Assembly (NCBI RefSeq): GCF_018130695.1
Contig: NZ_JAFCJX010000044.1
Location: forward strand, 1 to 59,708
DNA length: 59,708 nucleotides
Direction: 5' to 3'
Source of the DNA: Bradyrhizobium jicamae
GTDB lineage: Bacteria > Pseudomonadota > Alphaproteobacteria > Rhizobiales > Xanthobacteraceae
The position numbers and the translations under genes were made by a program. The notes below the pieces were generated by a model, which saw nothing but the letters and a program-made list of their open reading frames with translations, ran no database searches and was not told where the DNA came from. Numbering within the stretch: position 1 is the stretch's first letter; each line of letters opens with the position of its first letter. Shown here piece after piece: positions 19,358 to 27,593 of this stretch.

Positions 19358-19499
19358 CCTTTCTTCCTTCTCCCCCTGTGGGAGAAGGTGGCGCGGACGC
19401 AGTCCGCGACGGATGAGGGGTATCTATCCGCGGAGACATACCCCTCACCCCGCTTCGCTGCGCGAAGCGACCCTCTCCCACAAGGGGAGAGGGTAAGTA
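19358..19499. repeat. Palindromic repeat inside the homogentisate operon
   Basis: Two complementary blocks, CTTCTCCCCCTGTGGGAGAAG at the left and CCCTCTCCCACAAGGGGAGAGGG at the right, flank GATGAGGGGTAT and its complement. It belongs to the same repeat style as 27240-27305 and 55385-55525. Here it separates two genes transcribed in the same direction. Confidence 0.75.
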
Positions 19500-20846
19500 C
19501 TACGGCTTCGTCGGATCGAACTTCTTCTCCAGGCCTTTCCAGCAATCCGAGTAGTCGTCCTGCAAGGTCGACGATTTCGCCGCGTACTCGGTCACGCGCT
19601 GCGGAAAGCGCGTCTCGAACATGAAGGCCATGGTGCCCGTGAGCTTCACCGGCTTCAGCTCGCCGTTGCTGGCGTGCTCGAAGGCTTCGCGGTCGGGGCC
19701 GTGCGGCAGCATCATGTTATGGAGCGAGATGCCGCCGGGCACGAAGCCTTGCGGCTTGGCGTCGTACACGCCATAGATCAGGCCCATGAACTCGCTCATG
19801 ATGTTCATGTGATACCACGGCGGACGGAACGTGTTGTCGGCCACCATCCAGCGCTCCGGGAAGATCACGAAGTCGATATTCGCGGTGCCCGCCGTCTCCG
19901 AGGGCGAGGTCAGCACCGTGAAGATCGAGGGATCGGGGTGATCGAAGGCGATCGCGCCGACCGGCGAGAAGGTGCGCAGATCGTATTTGTACGGCGCGTA
20001 ATTGCCGTGCCAGGCGACGACGTCGATCGGCGAGTGCGGCAACGTCGTCTTGAACAGCGAGCCGCCCCATTTGACATAGAGCTCGGTCGGCGTGTCCTTG
20101 TCCTCATAGCTGGCCACGGGGGTGAGGAAGTCGCGCGAGTTCGCAAGACAGTTGGCGCCGATCGGGCCGCGCTCCGGCAGCGTGAAGGCGCCGCCATAGT
20201 TTTCGCAGAGATAGCCGCGCGCCGGGCCATTGGGAATCTCGACCCGGAACTTGACGCCGCGCGGGATCACCACGATCTCGCCCGGCTCGGCGTCGATGCG
20301 GCCGAACTCGGTGACGAGCCGCAGATTGCCCTGCTGCAGCACGAACATCATCTCGCCGTCGGCATTGTAGAAATGCTGGTCCACCATCGATTTGGTGATG
20401 AGATAGATGTGTGCGGCCATGCCGGCCTGGGTGTTGGCATCGCCGGCCGTGGTCATGGTCTGCACGCCCTGCAGGAACGTCATGTCCTCCTTCGGGATCG
20501 GCGCCGGATCCCAGCGCAGCTGCGCGATCGGCATGTCGTACTCATGGCACGGCGCGGTGCGCCACAGCCCGGCGTCGGCCTTGGCGAAGCGGCCGGAGTG
20601 CCGCACCGACGGGCGGATGCGATACAGCCAGGAGCGCTCATTGGTGCCGCGCGGCGCGGTGAAAGGCGAGCCGGACAGCTGCTCGGCATAGAGCCCGTAG
20701 GCGCAGCGCTGCGGCGAATTGCGCCCCATCGGCAGCGCGCCGGGCAGCGCCTCGGTCTCAAAACTGTTGCCGAAGCCGGACATGTAGCCTGGCGTCACTT
20801 GCCCGGTGCTGCGAACGATCTGATCGGGTGAGGTGTTGATGTTCAT
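19500..20846 (-). CDS. hmgA: Homogentisate 1,2-dioxygenase
   Basis: 448 residues. Opens the ring of homogentisate to maleylacetoacetate with non-haem iron. The iron-site region is visible: His and Glu in PWYHMNIMSEFMGLIYG and His in the HGPDREAFEHAS region. The start at 20846 is chosen because AGGAGGATAGTC directly precedes that ATG. The four bases before that site overlap the end of the MBL-fold gene, so the genes are cotranscribed. Confidence 0.96.
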   Translation of the reverse strand: MNINTSPDQIVRSTGQVTPGYMSGFGNSFETEALPGALPMGRNSPQRCAYGLYAEQLSGSPFTAPRGTNERSWLYRIRPSVRHSGRFAKADAGLWRTAPCHEYDMPIAQLRWDPAPIPKEDMTFLQGVQTMTTAGDANTQAGMAAHIYLITKSMVDQHFYNADGEMMFVLQQGNLRLVTEFGRIDAEPGEIVVIPRGVKFRVEIPNGPARGYLCENYGGAFTLPERGPIGANCLANSRDFLTPVASYEDKDTPTELYVKWGGSLFKTTLPHSPIDVVAWHGNYAPYKYDLRTFSPVGAIAFDHPDPSIFTVLTSPSETAGTANIDFVIFPERWMVADNTFRPPWYHMNIMSEFMGLIYGVYDAKPQGFVPGGISLHNMMLPHGPDREAFEHASNGELKPVKLTGTMAFMFETRFPQRVTEYAAKSSTLQDDYSDCWKGLEKKFDPTKP

Positions 20847-20848
20847 GA

Positions 20849-21805
20849 CTATCCTCCTCCTTGCAGGGCGGCCCACATGTCCTGGTCGCGCTTGTCGGTC
20901 CAGATCACGGGGTCGTCGATCCCGGACGCCTCGTCATAGGCGCGCGAGACGTTGAACGGCAGGCAGTGCTCGTAGATCGCGAACTTCGAGAATTTCGGAT
21001 CCATCACCTCACGCGTCGCCGCCATCGATTGCTTCAGCGTGCGGCCCTTGGCAACGGACGCTTCGGCTGCACCATAGAGCGTGGTGACGAAATCGCGCGT
21101 CATCGCGATGGCGTCGCGACAGGTTGCAAGGCCCTGCAGCGCATCGCCGCGGCCGGGCGCGATCGCCTTCGGATTGAAGGCGCGGATCTCGTTCAGCGTC
21201 ATCGGCCATTCGCGCAGATGCGCGTCGCCGCAATAGCACGCCGAGTGATACTCGATGAGGTCGCCGGAGAACATCACTTCGGCATCCGGCACCCAGGCGA
21301 CGATGTCTCCCGAGGTGTGGCCGGCGCCGAGCTGCATCAGCCGCACCTCGCGTTTGCCGAGATAGATCGACATCTCGCCTTCGAAGGTCAGCGTCGGCCA
21401 GGTCAGGCCGGGAATGCTGGCGGCATCCTGGAACAGGCGGGGAAACCGGCCGTACTCAGAATCCCAATCCTGCTGACCGCGCTCCTCGATCAGCCGATAG
21501 GTTTCCTGCGAGGCCACGATGCCCTGCGCCTTGTAGGCGGAGGCGCCGAGCACGCGCACGGCGTGGTAATGCGACAGCACGACATATTTGATCGGCTTGT
21601 CCGTCACCTTTTTGACGCGCTCGATCACCTTGTTCGCCATCGCCGGCGTCGATTGCGCATCAAACACCAGGCAGCCGTCGTCACCGACGATGATTGCCGT
21701 GTTCGGATCACCTTCGGCGGTGAAGGCGTAGAGATCGGTGCCGATCTCGGAGAAGGTGATCGTCTTCTCGGTGAGGTCAGTGGTTGAGGCGAAACCTTTT
21801 GCCAT
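20849..21805 (-). CDS. MBL-fold metallo-hydrolase-like protein with altered metal motif
   Basis: 318 residues of the metallo-beta-lactamase fold. The usual HxHxDH motif reads HYHAVR (in VVLSHYHAVRVLGASAY): the first two His are kept, but Asp and the last His are Val and Arg. The later His in GAGHTSGD and Asp in FSGDLIEYHS are kept, so one metal site may survive and the second is probably lost. It lies between DUF2783 and hmgA in one operon, suggesting a role in aromatic catabolism. The function is not known; an accessory or lactone/thioester hydrolase is possible. Confidence 0.82.
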   Translation of the reverse strand: MAKGFASTTDLTEKTITFSEIGTDLYAFTAEGDPNTAIIVGDDGCLVFDAQSTPAMANKVIERVKKVTDKPIKYVVLSHYHAVRVLGASAYKAQGIVASQETYRLIEERGQQDWDSEYGRFPRLFQDAASIPGLTWPTLTFEGEMSIYLGKREVRLMQLGAGHTSGDIVAWVPDAEVMFSGDLIEYHSACYCGDAHLREWPMTLNEIRAFNPKAIAPGRGDALQGLATCRDAIAMTRDFVTTLYGAAEASVAKGRTLKQSMAATREVMDPKFSKFAIYEHCLPFNVSRAYDEASGIDDPVIWTDKRDQDMWAALQGGG

Positions 21806-21835
21806 CCGTTCAATCCTGTCCGTTCGTATCGGTGA

Positions 21836-22063
21836 CTATTGCTGTTGCTGTTGCTGCTGCTGGCTCGAATCCAGCACCCGCCGCTTCGCCAATGCGATCG
21901 CCTCGTGCAGCACGTCGATGTCGCCGATGTGGTTGGCGAGCACCAGGACCAGCGCGGCATCGAGATCGGCGCTCTGCGCCTCACTGAGGCCGCGATGCGC
22001 CTCGACGACGGCGCGGAACGCATCGTCGGGCTTTGCAAAGTTCGAGCGGGTCGACAGCGCCAT
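21836..22063 (-). CDS. DUF2783 family small protein with polyglutamine tail
   Basis: 75 residues, mostly helical (LSEAQSADLDAALVLVLANHIGD), matching DUF2783, a family found beside homogentisate or hydroxyphenyl degradation genes. The last eight codons are all Gln (CAG/CAA mix, 21839-21862), an unusual low-complexity end that could vary in length. Its start is 11 bases after the hydroxylase stop. Function unknown. Confidence 0.8.
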   Translation of the reverse strand: MALSTRSNFAKPDDAFRAVVEAHRGLSEAQSADLDAALVLVLANHIGDIDVLHEAIALAKRRVLDSSQQQQQQQQ

Positions 22064-22074
22064 TGACGATCCCC

Positions 22075-23688
22075 TCAGTTCAAGCCGGAGGCGCGCGCCA
22101 GCGCCGCATCGAGCGCGGGGCGCGAGGCTTTGCGGAAGCGCGCAGCGACATAGCCGTCGGGCCGCAGCAAATAGGACGTGCCTGAAACGGCGTCGTAACG
22201 TTTCGCAGCAAGCCCTTCCGGATCGACGAGACCGCCGTCACCACCAACGCGGATCGCGCCGACGCCCTCGGGCACATCGGCGGCTGCACCATTGCCAAAC
22301 TCCAGCAGCGCGAAGCGCGTTCCCTGCTTGATGAAGGCATCTGTCAGGAAGGTGGAACCACCATTGCGGTCCGCCATCGGTGCATCCGGCATCGAAGCGC
22401 CCGGCCGCGGGCCGCCGCGCCACTCGTCACGATCTTCCGTCGAGAGCGGCGTGTCATAGACCGACGGCACCGAGAGCCGGCCGCCATTGACCATGCGCTT
22501 GCCGAATTCGGTCTCTTTCGCCAGCGACAGCACGGCCTGGCGCAGCCGCGCCTCCTGCTTCGTCACCGGCGCCATGAAATCGGTCGAGCGCGTCGATTCG
22601 CGGATGTTCTCATCTGCCGCCGCACTGCGCTCGATGTGATAGCTCTCGAGCAGGCGCTCCGGTGAAGCGCCGCGCAGCACGCGATCGAGCTTCCACGACA
22701 AATTCTCGGCGTCCTCGAGCCCGGAATTGGCGCCGCGCGCGCCGAACGGCGACACCTGATGCGCGGAATCGCCGGCGAAGATCACGCGGCCATGGAGGAA
22801 TTTCGCCATCCGCCGGCACTGGAATTTGTAGAGCGAGATCCATTCGAAATCGAACTTGTCGTGGCCGAGCATGCGCTCGATGCGCGGCCGCACATTCGCG
22901 GGCTGCTTCTCCACCGCGGGATCCGCATCCGGGTTGAGTTGCAAATCGATCCGCCAGATGTCATCGGGCTGCTTGTGCAGCAGGGCCGAGCGGCCGGCAT
23001 GGAATGGCGGATCGAACCAGAACCAGCGCTCGGTCGGGAATTCTGCGGTCATCTTGACGTCCGCGATCAGGAACTGATCCTCGAACACCTGCCCCGCAAA
23101 CTCGGCACCGACCATCTGCCGCAGCGAGGAGCGCGCGCCGTCGCAGGCGACGACGAAGCTCGCATGCATCTGATAGGGGCCGTCAGGCGTCGCAATGGTC
23201 AGCGCGACGCGATCATTACGTTGCTCCAGCGCGGTCACCTTGTTGCGCCAGCGCAGGTCGACCTCGGGCAGTTGCGCGGTGCGATCGACCAGATAGGCCT
23301 CGGCATAGAACTGCTGCAGGTTGATGAAGGCCGGCCGCTTGTGGCCCTCCTCCGGCAGCAGATTGAACTGGTAGAGCTGGGAAGCGCCGTGAAAGATCTT
23401 GCCGACGCTCCACACCACGCCCTTGTCGACCATGCGGTCCCCGACACCGAGCCGGTCCCAGAACTCCAGCGAACGCTTCGAGAAGCAGATCGCGCGCGAG
23501 CCCTCGCCGATCCGGTCGGCATCATCGAGCAGCACCACGCGCTGGCCGCGCTGGGCGAGATCGATGGCGAGCGACAGCCCGACCGGCCCCGCGCCGACGA
23601 TCACGACGGGATGCTCGGCGACGCTGGCGCCTGAGCGGTCCTGATCGGGATGCCTGCGGTAGCCGAACTGGGTTTTGGCCTGTGCCAT
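22075..23688 (-). CDS. FAD-dependent aromatic hydroxylase, MhpA-like
   Basis: 537 residues, group A flavoprotein monooxygenase. It has a dinucleotide-binding GxGxxG (VIVGAGPVGLSLAIDLAQRG), the DG motif (VVACDGARSSLRQMVG) and the GD motif (VIFAGDSAHQVSPFGARG), then a thioredoxin-like C-terminal domain. Relatives hydroxylate 3-hydroxyphenyl acids. Its position as first gene of the operon before DUF2783, the MBL protein and hmgA suggests it makes homogentisate or a similar hydroquinone, for example from 3-hydroxyphenylacetate. The substrate is inferred only. It is divergent from marR. Confidence 0.88.
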   Translation of the reverse strand: MAQAKTQFGYRRHPDQDRSGASVAEHPVVIVGAGPVGLSLAIDLAQRGQRVVLLDDADRIGEGSRAICFSKRSLEFWDRLGVGDRMVDKGVVWSVGKIFHGASQLYQFNLLPEEGHKRPAFINLQQFYAEAYLVDRTAQLPEVDLRWRNKVTALEQRNDRVALTIATPDGPYQMHASFVVACDGARSSLRQMVGAEFAGQVFEDQFLIADVKMTAEFPTERWFWFDPPFHAGRSALLHKQPDDIWRIDLQLNPDADPAVEKQPANVRPRIERMLGHDKFDFEWISLYKFQCRRMAKFLHGRVIFAGDSAHQVSPFGARGANSGLEDAENLSWKLDRVLRGASPERLLESYHIERSAAADENIRESTRSTDFMAPVTKQEARLRQAVLSLAKETEFGKRMVNGGRLSVPSVYDTPLSTEDRDEWRGGPRPGASMPDAPMADRNGGSTFLTDAFIKQGTRFALLEFGNGAAADVPEGVGAIRVGGDGGLVDPEGLAAKRYDAVSGTSYLLRPDGYVAARFRKASRPALDAALARASGLN

Positions 23689-23775
23689 GCGTGACCCTGG
23701 TGTTCCCTGGAAGTGCCGATGTTCGACTTTGGTTATCTGAGACGGCCTTGCGACCGCGGCGCGAACTTGCTAAAT

Positions 23776-23793
23776 TAGTCGCACTTGCAACTA
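23776..23793. promoter_or_regulatory. Putative MarR operator between hydroxylase operon and marR
   Basis: Inverted repeat TAGTCGCA-CT-TGCAACTA, 8-2-8 with one mismatch. It sits about 88 bases upstream of the hydroxylase start and 52 bases upstream of the marR TTG start. The size and placement are typical of a MarR dimer site controlling both genes. Confidence 0.6.
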
Positions 23794-23844
23794 TCTTTAA
23801 ACTCCCCTGCGGGCCCGCCGTCAACTCAAATTGGAGGGATTTTT

Positions 23845-24405
23845 TTGGCCAGGACCTCCCTGCCCCCAAACCAGGCCCGGCAACGCGCCGCGGCCGACGC
23901 GACCCTGCGCGACGACACGGCGCCCGGGAAAAAGCGGCTCGATCTCTTCCACTTCATGCCGTTCCGCCTCAACCGGCTGGCGGCCGAGGTGAGTTCGGCA
24001 CTGTCGGTCGAATACCGGGCGCGCTACGGCCTCGACATTCCCGAATGGCGCGTGCTGGCGACGCTCGGCTTCCGGAGCGACGCCTGCAGCGCGCAATACA
24101 TTGCCCACTGCACCCGCACCCATAAATCCACCATTAGTCGGGCGGTCTCGGCGCTGATGGAGCGGCAGATCGTCGAGCGCGTCGAGAACGAGGACGACCG
24201 CCGCGAATTCCGCCTGCAGCTGACGCGCAAGGGCCAGTCGCTCTACGAGGAACTGATCCCGCGCCTGCAGCGCAAGGAGCAGGAGATCCTGTCCTGCCTC
24301 TCGGCATCGGAGCGCAAGGAATTGGCAAAGCTGCTCGGCAAGATCGAGGCGAGCCTCGAGCTGGTACAGACCAGCGAGGAAGCCGACGCGAAGGAAGCGT
24401 ATTAG
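23845..24405 (+). CDS. MarR family transcriptional regulator
   Basis: 186 residues with a winged helix-turn-helix (about 55-150; THKSTISRAVSALMERQIVERVENEDDRREF) and flanking dimerisation helices. Start chosen: TTG at 23845, giving LARTSLPPN, with GGAGGG at 23833-23838 six bases upstream; an earlier in-frame TTG at 23785 falls inside the operator. It is divergent from the homogentisate operon and probably represses it until an aromatic acid binds. HpaR- and HmgR-like regulators have comparable positions. Confidence 0.9.
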   Translation: MARTSLPPNQARQRAAADATLRDDTAPGKKRLDLFHFMPFRLNRLAAEVSSALSVEYRARYGLDIPEWRVLATLGFRSDACSAQYIAHCTRTHKSTISRAVSALMERQIVERVENEDDRREFRLQLTRKGQSLYEELIPRLQRKEQEILSCLSASERKELAKLLGKIEASLELVQTSEEADAKEAY

Positions 24406-24423
24406 CCGCGTGGCGTCACAATG

Positions 24424-24538
24424 GTCCTAACCCCTCATCCTGAGGAGCTTGCGAAGCAAGCGTCTCGAAGGACGAGGCCACCATCCGGGCCTCATGGTTC
24501 GAGACGCGCTACGCGCTCCTCACCATGAGGGGAGGGAC
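24424..24538. repeat. Convergent intergenic palindromic repeat
   Basis: Between marR and ubiG. CCCTCATCCTGAGGAGC at the left pairs with GCTCCTCACCATGAGGGG at the right, and internal AAGCGTCTCGAA and TTCGAGACGCG pair again. It folds as one long hairpin and is probably a bidirectional terminator. Confidence 0.75.
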
Positions 24539-25297
24539 TCACATCTCCTCCGCCACCACCATGTAGTTCACGTCCATGTCGGACGAGATCGCCCATTTGT
24601 CGGCGAGCGGATTATAGACCACGCCGGCCTGCTCGGTGACGGTGAGATTGAGGTCGGCGAGGTAGCGGGTGAGCTCATCGGGGGTGACGAACTTGCTCCA
24701 TTCATGCGTGCCGCGCGGCAGCCAGCGCAGCACATATTCGGCGCCGACGATCGCGAGCGCAAAGCTCTTCCAGTTGCGGTTCAGGGTAGAGACCACCATC
24801 AGCCCGCCGGGCTTGAGCATCGCGGCACAACGCTTGAGGAAAGCGCCGACATCGACCACGTGCTCGACGACTTCCATGGCGAGCACGATGTCGAACCGCT
24901 CGCGCACATCCATGTCCTCCACCGTGGTGCAGCGGTAGTCGATCGACAGATGGCCCTTGTCGGCATGCAGCTTCGCCGCGGCGATGTTGGTGGCGGAGGG
25001 ATCGATGCCGATCACCTGGGCGCCGAGCCGCGTGAAGGGTTCGCAGAGCAGCCCCGCCCCGCAGCCGATATCGAGCATGCGCAGGCCCGACAGGCAGCTC
25101 AGGCTTTTGACGTTGCGCTCGAACTTGCGGCAGGCGGCGTCGCGGATATAGGTCAGCCGCAGCGGATTGATCTTGTGCAGCGGCGCCATCTTGCCGCGCG
25201 GGTCCCACCATTCGTCCGACAGTTTTGAGAACTTTGCGATCTCGGCCGGATCGACCGAGCTGGCGGAGGCATTGGAGAGTGTGGATTGCATAGCCAT
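24539..25297 (-). CDS. ubiG: Ubiquinone biosynthesis O-methyltransferase
   Basis: 252 residues. Performs both O-methylation steps in ubiquinone synthesis, using S-adenosylmethionine. The N-terminus SKLSDEWWDPRGKMAPLHKINPLR is typical of UbiG. Class I motifs are LDIGCGAGLL and DIVLAMEVVEHV. The start is 25297 or 25291 (MAMQSTLS); longer frames to 25354 overlap the neighbour's end region. It is downstream of the PH-domain gene on the same strand, 13 bases away. Confidence 0.95.
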   Translation of the reverse strand: MAMQSTLSNASASSVDPAEIAKFSKLSDEWWDPRGKMAPLHKINPLRLTYIRDAACRKFERNVKSLSCLSGLRMLDIGCGAGLLCEPFTRLGAQVIGIDPSATNIAAAKLHADKGHLSIDYRCTTVEDMDVRERFDIVLAMEVVEHVVDVGAFLKRCAAMLKPGGLMVVSTLNRNWKSFALAIVGAEYVLRWLPRGTHEWSKFVTPDELTRYLADLNLTVTEQAGVVYNPLADKWAISSDMDVNYMVVAEEM

Positions 25298-25310
25298 AGG
25301 TCGCGCGCCC

Positions 25311-25778
25311 CTATCGCGCGGTGATCGAATTGCGGAACGCCAGTGGCGCGGCAATGGTCGTGATCTTCTGCTTGCCCTCGCCGACGCCCAAAATGGTCAC
25401 GTCGCCGTAGTTCAGGATGCGGCCCATGATGCTCTGCTCGACGTCGACACTTTCGACCTTGTCGAGGCTCATCTCGAAGGTCTTCCGGGTGATGAAGCCG
25501 GTCTTGTGCACAACCCGCATATTGGTAACGTCGGTTTCCGTGGTGAAGCGATGGAACCAAGCCGTGACGGTGAAATAGAGCGCTGCAAGCGCGGCTATCG
25601 CCGCAGCCGCCAGGCACAGCAGCACCAGCCCCTCGACCGTCGCCATCCGCGACAGGATCACCAGGGCCAGGACCACGATCCAGAGTCCGATGGCGGGCAG
25701 ATAGAACATCCAGTGTGCATTGGTCGAGTACAGCACCTTTTCGCCCGGCTGCAGGATTTCGTCGATATAGCGCCCCAT
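25311..25778 (-). CDS. PH-domain membrane protein
   Basis: 155 residues. Two membrane helices (about 25-42 and 48-70) are followed by a bacterial PH-like (bPH2) domain (about 72-152; MRVVHKTGFITRKTFEMSLDKVESVDVEQ). Proteins of this type sit in the inner membrane; their ligands are unknown. It is divergent from lysC and upstream of ubiG. Confidence 0.85.
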   Translation of the reverse strand: MGRYIDEILQPGEKVLYSTNAHWMFYLPAIGLWIVVLALVILSRMATVEGLVLLCLAAAAIAALAALYFTVTAWFHRFTTETDVTNMRVVHKTGFITRKTFEMSLDKVESVDVEQSIMGRILNYGDVTILGVGEGKQKITTIAAPLAFRNSITAR

Positions 25779-25963
25779 ACAAACCGCCTTACGTTACCCC
25801 TGCGCCACAGCCCGCCCGCAACCCGCCCCCGGGTGCATCAAGCCCGGCAGGAACCGGCTTGCCCCCGGGCGCGGCGCTATGTATACGCGCGTTTGGCCTC
25901 CCGCGCTGCCGATTTCGGTGCCGGGCGCCACACTTATCCTCTTTAGGGAATCAGCGCGTCGTC

Positions 25964-27217
25964 ATGGGCCGCCTCGTGATGAAATTCGGCGGTACGTCCG
26001 TCGCAAATATCGAACGCATCCGCAACGTCGCGCGCCATGTGAAGCGCGAGGTCGACGCCGGCCATGAGGTCGCCGTCGTGGTTTCGGCCATGTCCGGCAA
26101 AACCAACGAGCTGGTCGCCTGGTGCACCGAGGCCTCGCCGATGCACGACGCCCGCGAATATGACGCGGTGGTCGCCTCCGGCGAACAGGTCACCTCCGGC
26201 CTGCTGGCGATCGTGCTGCAGGGCATGGGCATCCAGGCCCGCTCCTGGCAGGGCTGGCAGATCCCGATCAAGACCTCGGACGCCCACGCCTCGGCGCGCA
26301 TCGAGGACATCGACGGCACCGAGATCATCACCCGCTTCAAGGAACGCAAGGAGGTCGCCGTGATCGCCGGCTTCCAGGGCGTCAATCCGGCGACCAACCG
26401 CATCACCACGCTCGGCCGCGGCGGCTCGGACACGTCGGCGGTGGCGGTCGCGGCAGCGCTGCGCGCCGACCGTTGCGACATCTACACCGACGTCGACGGC
26501 GTCTACACCACCGACCCGCGGGTGGTGCCGAAGGCACGCCGGCTCGACAAGATCGCCTTCGAGGACATGCTGGAATTGGCCTCGCTCGGCGCCAAGGTGC
26601 TGCAGGTCCGCTCGGTGGAACTCGGCACCGTGCACAACATGCCTATCTTCGTCCGTTCCAGCTTCGACAAGCCCGAGGATATCGACCCGCACGGCACGCC
26701 GCCGGGCACGCTGATCTGCAGCGAGGAGGAAATCATGGAAATGCACGTCGTCACCGGGATCGCCTTCTCGAAGGACGAGGCCCAGATTTCCGTGCGTCAG
26801 GTCGAGGACAAGCCCGGCGTGGCCGCGGCGATCTTCGGGCCGCTCGCGGACGCCAATATCAACGTCGACATGATCGTGCAGAACGTCTCCGAGGACGGCA
26901 AGACCACCGACCTCACCTTCACCGTGCCGGCGACCGACTACAACCGCGCCAAGGAGACCATCACCTCTGCCAAGGCCAGGATCGGCTATGCGCGGCTCGA
27001 CACCGCGACCGACGTCGCCAAGGTCTCGGTGATCGGCAGCGGCATGCGCAGCCATGCCGGCGTCGCCGCCAAGGCGTTCAAGGCGCTCTCGGAGCGGAAC
27101 ATCAACATCCGCGCCATCACGACGTCCGAGATCAAGTTCTCGGTGCTGATCGACGCGGCCTATACCGAGCTCGCCGTGCGCACCCTGCACACGCTATATG
27201 GGCTGGATCAGGCCTAG
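25964..27217 (+). CDS. lysC: Aspartate kinase
   Basis: 417 residues. Phosphorylates aspartate, the first step toward lysine, threonine and methionine. The catalytic kinase domain starts at once (MGRLVMKFGGTSVANIERI), with GRGGSDTSAVAVA and TDVDGVYTTDPR; two ACT domains (about 265-400) provide feedback control. The ATG at 25964 is chosen; an upstream extension to 25715 is not kinase-like. An internal in-frame ATG at 26735 (residue 258) follows a strong AGGAGG at 26724-26729 and could start a separate ~160-residue regulatory subunit, as in Corynebacterium and Bacillus. Confidence 0.96.
   Translation: MGRLVMKFGGTSVANIERIRNVARHVKREVDAGHEVAVVVSAMSGKTNELVAWCTEASPMHDAREYDAVVASGEQVTSGLLAIVLQGMGIQARSWQGWQIPIKTSDAHASARIEDIDGTEIITRFKERKEVAVIAGFQGVNPATNRITTLGRGGSDTSAVAVAAALRADRCDIYTDVDGVYTTDPRVVPKARRLDKIAFEDMLELASLGAKVLQVRSVELGTVHNMPIFVRSSFDKPEDIDPHGTPPGTLICSEEEIMEMHVVTGIAFSKDEAQISVRQVEDKPGVAAAIFGPLADANINVDMIVQNVSEDGKTTDLTFTVPATDYNRAKETITSAKARIGYARLDTATDVAKVSVIGSGMRSHAGVAAKAFKALSERNINIRAITTSEIKFSVLIDAAYTELAVRTLHTLYGLDQA
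26724..26737 (+). promoter_or_regulatory. Internal ribosome-binding site and start inside lysC
   Basis: AGGAGG at 26724-26729, 5 bases before the in-frame ATG at 26735. Initiation here would yield residues 258-417, the ACT-domain part only. This position is close to the beta-subunit start of alpha/beta-type aspartate kinases. Confidence 0.45.
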
Positions 27218-27593
27218 CCCGCTTAAAGCCCTCACAAGCCGAGACATACCCCTCATCCGTCGCGGGCTGTGTCCGCGACACCTTCTCCCACAGGGGGAGA
27301 AGGAAGAGAGGCGCCGCGACACCGTCTGGTAGTTGGAATTTCTCTTAGCGGGCGCAGCATTGGCCTGACATAGACGTTATTGCTACTGGCAGGCGTTTTG
27401 CTTGGCAAAGCGAGCCTCGATTGGCTATACGGCCAGTCAGGTGGGCTGTCGCAAACTGTGCAACAGTTGAGGCGATCCCGATTCGGCGGGACCGGGCGCT
27501 TGCGGCGACGCCGAATGATTAAAATTGTTGGATTGGTTGGATTTGGCGCCAGCACCCGCCGAGCGGGTGGCCCGGCGGTGCGAGGAGGGACAA
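27218..27593. other. lysC-ptsP intergenic region with repeat and leader hairpin
   Basis: 376 bases. A repeat at 27240-27305 (CATACCCCTCATCCGTCGCGG, then CTTCTCCCACAGGGGGAGAAG) resembles the one at 19358-19499. The rest has no convincing gene. A perfect hairpin CACCCGC-CGA-GCGGGTG at 27553-27569 lies 12 bases before the ptsP ribosome-binding site and could affect its translation. Confidence 0.5.

Noticed and set aside
21839..21862. CAG/CAA tract as a microsatellite outside a gene
   Set aside because: It is in frame as the end of DUF2783 and has mixed codons, so it is treated as coding.
24424..24538. TTCGA-containing hairpin as a possible tRNA
   Set aside because: GGTTCGAGACG looks like a T-arm, but there is no acceptor stem or anticodon arm; it is part of a palindromic repeat.
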